A stretch of 11,877 nt of DNA from Deltaproteobacteria bacterium (GTDB lineage: Bacteria; Desulfobacterota; DSM-4660; Desulfatiglandales; B25-G16). Below the pieces are notes generated by a model, which was given only the letters and a program-made list of their open reading frames with translations, was not told the origin of the DNA and made no database searches. Below, one piece after another: positions 7,317 through 11,877 of the stretch. Where the stretch lies: positions 1,026,736-1,038,612 of the forward strand of contig CP070752.1 in NCBI GenBank assembly GCA_020348625.1, given 5' to 3'. The translations under genes and the position numbers were made by a program. Positions within the stretch are counted from its first letter, which is position 1. Each line of letters begins with the position of its first letter.

Positions 7317-7344
7317 GTAATATATAATCCATTTAATACCACAA
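7317..7344 (-). promoter_or_regulatory. Possible promoter of the tusA-iscS-iscU run
   Basis: On the minus strand TTGTGG (7344-7339) and TATTAC (7322-7317) are 16 bases apart in an AT-rich stretch about 45 bases before tusA. Each box matches only part of the sigma-70 consensus. The -35 box overlaps the inverted repeat at 7337-7351. This is a guess supported mainly by position. Confidence 0.3.
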
Positions 7345-7351
7345 CGTGGTA
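7337..7351. repeat. 15-base perfect inverted repeat, candidate operator
   Basis: TACCAC AAC GTGGTA has two perfect 6-base arms around a 3-base centre. It sits about 65 bases upstream of the tusA start and overlaps the putative -35 box, a place where a repressor could act. Nothing identifies the binding protein. No second copy was found by eye in the window. Confidence 0.35.
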
Positions 7352-7485
7352 GAAATCTGTAGATAATTTAATGCTTCTTTTCCCACTGTCAACGTCTTCC
7401 CCATAGAAGCTCTCCTATTGAACCCTATGTCTATGACTAAATGGCGTAAGAATCGCTTTACTTTAGCCACATCGTCATATAGATG

Positions 7486-7796
7486 ATTTATCAAGAGGAG
7501 TTCAGCATAGACAAGAAGGTGTTTCCTCGTATTCGACGGCACCTCGGGGAACTTGCACTCGGAGGAACTGCGGTAGGCACGGGGCTTAATGCACCAAGGG
7601 AATTCGGATCGCTGGCCGTCAAAAAGATAGCACAATACACCCGCATCCCCTTTGTGCAGGCCAAGAATCCCTTTGAAGCCATCGCCGCGAGGGACACCGT
7701 GGTGGAGGCCAGCACGGAGATCTCGAGCTCAACACCATGAAGCCGATGATGGGGGATCAGCTTCTGGGGTCCATCCGGCTTCTGGCCAATGGAGTG
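7486..7796 (+). pseudogene. Fumarase/aspartase (class II) remnant with internal deletion and frame change
   Basis: Two pieces of one family are joined. Piece one (frame of 7483, to about 7722) reads [20 protein letters not shown], then [20 protein letters not shown], the GTAVGTGLN region of class II fumarases and aspartases. Piece two (frame of 7716, to about 7796) reads [20 protein letters not shown] then RLLANGV. This matches the later ELNVMKPVIAYNLLQSIRLL region. About 100 codons between them are missing, including the GSSxMPxKxN catalytic signature, and so are both termini. The join overlaps at about 7716-7725. There is no start codon with a ribosome site. It cannot make an active enzyme, and it is not possible to say whether fumarase or aspartase was the source. 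Confidence 0.75.
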
Positions 7797-8014
7797 GGGA
7801 TACTGATCCTGAGGAAATCAGCTTTCAAGAATCTGAATGTGAAGTCTGCCTTCTTCCACGTTGTAGGAGATACTATTTCCTCTGGAGGAGTGATTATAGG
7901 GGGTTAGTGATCATTTACACAGGCTGGCACACGATAGACTCCATAATCGGCATCTTTATCGGCCTGTTGATCCTCAGGGGAGCCTATGGCCTGGTGAGAG
8001 AATCAACTACCTGA
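7797..8014 (+). pseudogene. CDF (cation diffusion facilitator) transporter remnant, frameshifted
   Basis: Directly after the fumarase-like piece the same frame turns into a CDF transporter: AFKNLNVKSAFFHVVGDTIS then SGGVIIGG and a TAG at 7905-7907. The protein resumes in the next frame from 7907 as VIIYTGWHTIDSIIGIFIGL then LILRGAYGLVREST, ending at TGA 8012-8014. HVVGD holds the His and Asp typical of the zinc-binding site in the fifth helix of this family, and the second part corresponds to the last helix. One extra G in the G5 run at 7899-7903 would restore the frame (IGGLVIIYTGW). The first membrane helices and the cytoplasmic C-terminal domain are absent. The family exports zinc, cadmium or iron; this copy is not functional. 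Confidence 0.78.
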
Positions 8015-8033
8015 GAACGGATTGGCAGGAATA

Positions 8034-8774
8034 ATGGGTGTGGAATTCAACGTTATTCTTTACAGTGCTATTGCCGGTTTATCCACTCTTTTGGGCATTG
8101 CCTTGGTTATCATCAACGAGGAGTGGGTTGTTCGGTACTCGCATTACGTGAACTCCTTTGCTGCCGGGTTAATTCTGGGAGTTGCCTTTTTCCACCTCTT
8201 CCCGGAATCACTTGAACTCTCCGAAAATGCCCTGCTCTATATCTTCCTGGGCTTTCTGGTCTTTTACTTGTTGGAAAACCTGATGGTGCTCCATTCTGGA
8301 TCTGAGATACACTTCAAGGAAAAGAGAAACCCCCAGCATACCAAAGGCATGGTTATGTTTTCTGGCCTATTTTTTCACTCTCTAATCGATGGCGTCATTA
8401 TAGGTGTGGGTTTTGAAATCGATCCAAGGGTTGGCCTTTTGACCTCCCTCGGCATCATCATGCATGAGGTCCCCGAGGGGGTAACCAGCTTTTCCCTATT
8501 GATCGCCTCCATAGCAAGAAGAACAGCCCTCAAGATGTCCCTTGCTGTAGCCCTTGCTACGCCATTAGGAGCGTTGATTTCCCTTGCATTTATCGGAGCC
8601 TTATCGGAATCAACTGTGGGATTAATGCTGGCGATGGCCGGGGGGTCTTTTCTCTATATCGGTGCATCCGACCTGATTCCGGAAACTCATGAAGAAAAGG
8701 GGATTGCAAATGCAGGGTTTCTGCTTCTAGGGATCCTGTTTCTGTTTTCCTTATCGAGAATGATCGCAGCCTAG
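8034..8774 (+). CDS. ZIP-family divalent metal transporter
   Basis: The 246-residue membrane protein has about eight hydrophobic segments and the ZIP signature residues. HSLIDGVIIGVGF (about 115-127) is the fourth-helix metal site, and HEVPEG (about 144-149) is the fifth-helix site. FFHLFPESLE occurs in an early helix. A His-containing loop (HSGSEIHFKEKRNPQH, about 87-102) lies between helices three and four, as is common for metal sensing in ZIPs. The role is zinc or iron movement across the inner membrane, probably import. ATG 8034 has AGGA five bases upstream and is preferred to the TTG at 8022. It starts 19 bases after the CDF remnant stop, so two metal transport genes once stood side by side. 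It ends at TAG 8772-8774. No metal regulator is in view. Confidence 0.92.
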   Translation: MGVEFNVILYSAIAGLSTLLGIALVIINEEWVVRYSHYVNSFAAGLILGVAFFHLFPESLELSENALLYIFLGFLVFYLLENLMVLHSGSEIHFKEKRNPQHTKGMVMFSGLFFHSLIDGVIIGVGFEIDPRVGLLTSLGIIMHEVPEGVTSFSLLIASIARRTALKMSLAVALATPLGALISLAFIGALSESTVGLMLAMAGGSFLYIGASDLIPETHEEKGIANAGFLLLGILFLFSLSRMIAA

Positions 8775-8883
8775 CACGGTCCATTGGTTTAGAGTCAACG
8801 AGTTGAACGCTACAGTTCAGGATTGCCAGATTGTGAGGGAGATGGGAGGGTGTGCTCGAAAACCCCCTTAAAGGATATGTGGT

Positions 8884-9075
8884 TTGTGGGATAGTGAGCA
8901 TGATGCGATCAACGCAATTCTGTTGGCCACTGCAATTTGCGGCGAACCCATAATAACCGCATTATCTGAATGGATATGCCGTCATGGAGCAAAACGAACA
9001 TACATGAGATTAGTAGAAGCATGTAAAGTAAGTTTAGAGACACGCATGGAATTTTGCGAGCACCTCTCACCATAA
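8884..9075 (+). CDS. Small hypothetical protein of 63 residues
   Basis: An open frame runs from TTG 8884 to TAA 9073-9075, with AAAGGA eight bases upstream of the TTG. The frame is closed by a TAA at 8869-8871, so it cannot extend further. The product is rich in Cys, Glu and helix formers: ILLATAICGEPIITALSEWI then CRHGAKRTYMRLVEACKVSL. The EWICRHGAKRTYMRLVEAC part loosely recalls the helix-turn pattern of death-fold domains (LxxWxxxxGxxATYxxLxEA). That is a pattern impression only. It could equally be a fragment of a larger lost gene, as in other gaps of this window. No function is assigned. Confidence 0.35.
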   Translation: MWDSEHDAINAILLATAICGEPIITALSEWICRHGAKRTYMRLVEACKVSLETRMEFCEHLSP

Positions 9076-9099
9076 GGGCTTAAAGGCAAGGGGCATCCT

Positions 9100-9124
9100 T
9101 TCCGGTTGTGAGCACTCACCGGAA
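9100..9124. repeat. Inverted repeat between converging genes
   Basis: TTCCGGT and ACCGGAA form a perfect 7-base stem with an 11-base loop. The loop contains GTGAG/CTCA, so an alternative, longer, bulged hairpin is possible. It lies between the small plus-strand ORF and the end of the minus-strand SYLF gene, where a bidirectional terminator would be expected. Neither side has a T-run, so a classical intrinsic terminator is not shown. Confidence 0.4.
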
Positions 9125-9160
9125 TAAGATTGGGGCACAAGGGAGCGGTTGTCTTCCTCG

Positions 9161-9862
9161 TTACCGTGTTGTCGCGGCGGTGTATTTCCCTAATACCTGT
9201 TTGAATTCATTTGCGGCTTCAGGCACCTCTCTTTCTCTATTGGTGAAGATATCAGCAGCGGTTATACCTTCTTTGCCGTAAAAGGCGGCGTTGGACTTAT
9301 TGTCGATCTGTAGAGCGGCTCCTTCCAGGGCAACTCCGGCGAATAAGCCTCGACTTCTCGAGTAGGAGAAAATCTCCGCCTTGAGTTGTAGGTCGGTAGC
9401 TGCTTCGGCCTGACGACCAACGGCACCTGCTGCTACGGCTGCATCGGCCCCAAGCGTAAATTTACCCTTCACTATGCCGTCTATACTCTTCCTGCTCTTG
9501 AATACCAGAATGACATCGGCTGACTGGGCGCCGATCTGATATCCAACGCTCCCGCCGGTGAGGGATACAAAGGATGGATTGCTCCATCCACCCTCTTTTT
9601 CGCGCACAACCAATACGCCCCACCCATAGCGACCTCCAACCACTAAGCTGGCCTTGATAACAGCCGGAATGACGGCCACTCCGTAAGCATTCTGTAACAG
9701 GAGCGGCGCGATGCCCTTTTCCGGGATGGCCATGAGCTCGGTGAGCACTTCGGTAGCCGCCTGCACTTTTTCCACTTCCTTGCTCCCTGCTTCAACGGAG
9801 TTACACGCCAAACACAGGAGAAAGAAGCCTGCCAGCACAATTGCCATTGATCGTAATTTCAT
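9161..9862 (-). CDS. Exported SYLF-domain (YSC84-like, DUF500) protein
   Basis: From ATG 9862 the product has 233 residues. The start has AAGGAGG at good distance; a longer frame to 9958 has no such site and would bury the signal peptide. The N-terminus, MKLRSMAIVLAGFFLLCLAC, is a signal peptide. Cleavage could be at VEA-G, or at the Cys as a lipoprotein, although the -3 residue is Cys and does not fit the lipobox well. The rest matches the lipid-binding SYLF domain: PEKGIAPLLLQNAYGVAVIP, VVGGRYGWGVLV, GGSVGYQIGAQSADVILVF, GKFTLGADAAVAAGAVGR, SRGLFAGVALEGA and FYGKEGITAADI. Eukaryotic relatives bind phosphoinositides; bacterial members sit in the envelope with poorly known roles. It follows the S2P protease gene by 97 bases on the same strand. 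Confidence 0.9.
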   Translation of the reverse strand: MKLRSMAIVLAGFFLLCLACNSVEAGSKEVEKVQAATEVLTELMAIPEKGIAPLLLQNAYGVAVIPAVIKASLVVGGRYGWGVLVVREKEGGWSNPSFVSLTGGSVGYQIGAQSADVILVFKSRKSIDGIVKGKFTLGADAAVAAGAVGRQAEAATDLQLKAEIFSYSRSRGLFAGVALEGAALQIDNKSNAAFYGKEGITAADIFTNREREVPEAANEFKQVLGKYTAATTR

Positions 9863-9922
9863 TGCTTTTATCCTCCTTATCTCAAGGGTGATCTTGTTCA
9901 GCATTTCAGTGTATTGGCCCTG

Positions 9923-9956
9923 GCCCTGCCCACCCGACGTCGCTGCGACGCAGGGC
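9923..9956 (-). repeat. Interrupted hairpin in the S2P-SYLF intergenic leader
   Basis: Outer arms GCCCTG (9923-9928) and CAGGGC (9951-9956) enclose an inner perfect hairpin, CGTCG CTG CGACG (9938-9950), with nine unpaired bases on one side. It starts four bases past the protease stop and lies about 60 bases upstream of the SYLF start. It could be an RNA processing or attenuation element. There is no following T-run on the minus strand, so I do not call it a terminator. Confidence 0.4.
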
Positions 9957-9959
9957 ACG

Positions 9960-11090
9960 CTATTGTTCGAGTTCCACCTTGAGCGAGAGCAATTCCAGGA
10001 GGTCCTTGAGCGCTATTATCCCTGCCAAACGCCCTCCCTCCACTACCATGAGGCGGCTGGCACCGGTTTGTTTCATGATAGAAAGGGCCCTCATGGCATC
10101 GGCCTGGGGCTCAATGGTATTTTCGGAAGTGCACTGCGAGGCAACGTCTCCAACCGTTCTCCTGCCCCACTCTGCCCTGGGAATTTCCTTTATCTGTTTC
10201 GTCGTGACACAGCCAAGAAGCCTGTCGTGGTCTTCCACAACGGGAAACATCTTAAAGTGGTATTTGTAGATATAATCTTCAACCAGCTCGTCCAAGGAGA
10301 TGGACGGCGGCACTGTTACTGCATCGGTCTTCATGAAGCGACGAACCGGCTCACCTTCAAGGGCCCTCCGGGTAAGTAGCTGTTGATAGGATGCTTTTGC
10401 CGCCCCTTGAAGGAACATGCCGATTAGAAACCACCACATTCCGCCGACGAAATTACCCCGAAATACCTGGATAACTCCCAAAACGATCAGAAGGATCCCG
10501 AATCCGGAGCCGATCCTAGAGGAGACGTATGTGGCCCAGCGGAGGTTTTTCTTCACGCCCCACAAAATCGATCGGAGCACACGCCCCCCATCGAGGGGGA
10601 AGGCGGGCAGGAGGTTGAAGACGGCGAGTATGCCGTTGATCATGGCCAGATACGCCACAACCCCGTTAATAGGCTGCGCTAAGCCGGCCTGCTTGCCCGC
10701 GGCATGAATCCCGTAGAAGATGAGGGCGATCAGTATGCTGGAAAGGGGACCGGCGATCGCCATCATAAACTCTACCTTGGCGCTCGGGGGCTCATCCTCC
10801 ATCTCGGCGACGCCGCCGAAGATAAAGAGGGTGATTCCCTTCATGGGCAAGCCGTATTTCCTTGCAACCAGGGAGTGGGAGAACTCGTGAGCAATGATGG
10901 AGAGAAACAGCCCTGCTGCGCCGAAAATCCCCATCCACCAGTATGTTTGGGGAGAGAGATTCTTGTAATATGAGGGGAATACGCCTCTTGAGAGAGACCA
11001 GGCAATCAGGATGGCAATAATGATCCAGCTCCAATCGACCCGGACTTCAAAGCCCAGAAGCTTAAACAATTTGATTCTGTTTCCAAACAT
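9960..11090 (-). CDS. Site-2-protease-type membrane zinc metalloprotease (M50) with C-terminal CBS pair
   Basis: The 376-residue product begins with the family-typical N-terminus (FGNRIKLFKLLGFEVRVDWS). The zinc-binding HEFSH (His68, Glu69, His72) sits in a membrane helix after SIIA. NLLPAFPLDGGRVLRS (about 159-174) supplies the third zinc ligand Asp167. About five to six hydrophobic segments are visible. Residues from about 248 to the end form two CBS modules (VRRFMKTDAVTVPPSISLDE, MFPVVEDHDRLLGCV, then MRALSIMKQTGASRLMVVEG, LAGIIALKDLLELL). CBS domains bind adenine nucleotides, which suggests energy-state control of proteolysis. The likely role is intramembrane cleavage of an unknown substrate such as an anti-sigma factor. 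ATG 11090 has GGAGGT five bases away and beats the in-frame ATG at 11156. SYLF follows in the same direction. Confidence 0.94.
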   Translation of the reverse strand: MFGNRIKLFKLLGFEVRVDWSWIIIAILIAWSLSRGVFPSYYKNLSPQTYWWMGIFGAAGLFLSIIAHEFSHSLVARKYGLPMKGITLFIFGGVAEMEDEPPSAKVEFMMAIAGPLSSILIALIFYGIHAAGKQAGLAQPINGVVAYLAMINGILAVFNLLPAFPLDGGRVLRSILWGVKKNLRWATYVSSRIGSGFGILLIVLGVIQVFRGNFVGGMWWFLIGMFLQGAAKASYQQLLTRRALEGEPVRRFMKTDAVTVPPSISLDELVEDYIYKYHFKMFPVVEDHDRLLGCVTTKQIKEIPRAEWGRRTVGDVASQCTSENTIEPQADAMRALSIMKQTGASRLMVVEGGRLAGIIALKDLLELLSLKVELEQ

Positions 11091-11211
11091 CTTTACCTCC
11101 CTGTTTATGCTTAGCTCGATTCGTTGTTTGCATTCTCCCTGAGCACGCTCCTCCATATGCGTTTCGATGCTCGCACTCTGTATATCCGAGGTTGGTCCTG
11201 CCTATTTTTCT

Positions 11212-11217
11212 ATTATA
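11212..11217 (-). promoter_or_regulatory. Likely -10 box of the S2P protease promoter
   Basis: A perfect TATAAT, inside GTGTATAATAG, lies on the minus strand about 122 bases before the protease start. The sequence 17 bases upstream (CCGACG) is a poor -35 box. This and the 189-base gap after the molybdopterin gene suggest the protease is transcribed on its own. The long leader contains an in-frame ATG at 11156 without a ribosome site. Confidence 0.4.
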
Positions 11218-11279
11218 CACTTTTTTTCTGCCGCCGTCGGCTCCCTGGCTCAATCGTCTGTCTTTCAGCCTCAACGATA

Positions 11280-11877
11280 TTATGCCGTACTCAGTGCCTC
11301 TTTGATTCTCTTTGGGGTCATGGGGAGTTGAAACAGCCGGACACCGACTGCATCGTACAGTGCGTTGGCGATAACGGCGCCCATTGGAGTGATTGCAGGT
11401 TCCCCGCAGCCCTGAGGAGCAATCTCGGGATTTTCAATCAGTACGGTCTCGATTCTAGGAAGCCAAGAAAATCGAGGCAGCTCATAGGTGTCGAAGTTCT
11501 CGTCGAGGATCTTTCCACCCTTGAAACGAATCTCCTCTGTCAACACATAACCCAATCCCATGGTGATGCAGCCCTCAATCTGCAATGCGGCCCCTTGGGG
11601 GTTGATCACTTGACCCATGTCTTGAGCACAGACCACCCTTTCTACCCGTATCTTCCCTGTCTTCTCGTCCACCTCGATTTCGGCGATCGTGGCCACATAG
11701 GTCCCTTGGTAATCAGTACAGGCTATTCCATAACCTCGTCCCGTCGGAGCCTTAGCAAATCGGCGTTCGAACTTTTCTGCTGCGGCTCTGAGAGCTCTCC
11801 GCATGCGTTTGTCCGTCAAATTCTTCAGGCGAAACTCCAGAGGATCCATGCCCGCCGCCTCGGCCATGATGTCGATC
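11280..11877 (-). CDS. Xanthine dehydrogenase/CoxL-family molybdopterin-binding subunit, C-terminal part
   Basis: The frame is open at the window edge, and about 198 C-terminal residues are visible. They match the large molybdenum-cofactor subunit of the xanthine oxidase family: AEAAGMDPLEFRLKN, GRGYGIAC, CAQDMGQVINPQGAALQIEG, GLGYVLTEEI, NFDTYELPR and QGCGEPAITPMGAVIANALY. The Glu of GCGEP is at the position of the catalytic base in this family. Such subunits oxidise aldehydes, purines or CO together with Fe-S and FAD subunits, none of which is in view. The substrate loop lies outside the window, so specificity is unknown. The gene ends at TAA 11282-11280, 190 bases before the protease start. 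Confidence 0.93.
   Translation of the reverse strand, partial: IDIMAEAAGMDPLEFRLKNLTDKRMRRALRAAAEKFERRFAKAPTGRGYGIACTDYQGTYVATIAEIEVDEKTGKIRVERVVCAQDMGQVINPQGAALQIEGCITMGLGYVLTEEIRFKGGKILDENFDTYELPRFSWLPRIETVLIENPEIAPQGCGEPAITPMGAVIANALYDAVGVRLFQLPMTPKRIKEALSTA

Noticed and set aside
8804..8819. TGAAC/GTTCA hairpin after the ZIP gene as a terminator
   Set aside because: The stem has only five pairs, the loop is AT-balanced, and no T-run follows.
9711..10379. Plus-strand frame of 222 residues across the SYLF and protease genes
   Set aside because: It spans two well-supported minus-strand genes and their gap and has no protein family features.
11091..11156. N-terminal extension of the protease to the ATG at 11156
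   Set aside because: It has no ribosome site, and the 22 extra residues are polar and unlike the family. GGAGGT sits just before the ATG at 11090.
11221..11230. T-run near 11221-11227 as an intrinsic terminator
   Set aside because: The run precedes rather than follows any stable GC stem on the plus strand, and no plus-strand gene ends there. On the minus strand it is an A-run in the protease promoter region.
1..11877. Insertion sequence, integrase, CRISPR array, tRNA or rRNA
   Set aside because: I found no transposase or integrase motifs, no regularly spaced repeats and no cloverleaf or rRNA-like sequence. The gene junctions lack obvious terminal repeats.

Overview
The window looks like part of a chromosome from an anaerobic, sulfur-active bacterium. 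Gene content and protein style suggest Desulfobacterota, Nitrospirota or a similar lineage, but no single gene fixes the phylum, so this is a weak inference. There are no RNA genes, CRISPR arrays, transposases or phage genes that I can see. Intact genes sit close together with good Shine-Dalgarno sequences and are separated by stretches that hold gene remnants.

Layout. Positions 1-2082 (+) hold the 3' part of a large GH13 alpha-amylase-family gene. Positions 2145-2865 (-) hold gene debris: the first 30 or so codons of a MoaD/ThiS-type sulfur carrier, an fdhD gene cut off after its CxxC loop, and a short unidentified C-terminus in another frame. This debris lies just downstream of an intact CoA-binding protein and nadA pair (2896-4217, -) whose stop and start codons overlap. 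Positions 4218-4549 hold little beyond a doubtful small reading frame. Positions 4550-7272 (-) carry a periplasmic single-domain sulfite-oxidase-fold molybdoprotein, iscU, iscS and tusA. Positions 7486-8014 (+) are a composite of fumarase/aspartase and CDF-transporter fragments, followed by an intact ZIP metal transporter (8034-8774, +) and a small hypothetical ORF. Positions 9161-11090 (-) hold a SYLF-domain exported protein and a site-2-protease-type membrane metalloprotease with CBS domains. The window ends in the C-terminal part of a xanthine-dehydrogenase-family molybdopterin subunit (11280-11877, -).

How it works together. The most interesting unit is tusA-iscS-iscU. The IscS has its active-site cysteine, but the lysine that should bind PLP is an aspartate (SSND instead of SSHK), and the N-terminal and glutamine positions are changed as well. 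From memory, the same Lys-to-Asp change is known in Archaeoglobus fulgidus IscS, which is not an active desulfurase by itself. With a TusA-type sulfur carrier next door, the cluster may build Fe-S clusters from sulfide or a relayed persulfide rather than from cysteine. NadA is itself a [4Fe-4S] enzyme and so a likely client.

A second theme is decay by deletion. At least four genes (moaD/thiS-like, fdhD, fumarase/aspartase, CDF transporter) survive only as pieces, with clean junctions between unrelated families and no mobile element at the joins. Real deletion scars and assembly errors cannot be told apart from the sequence alone.
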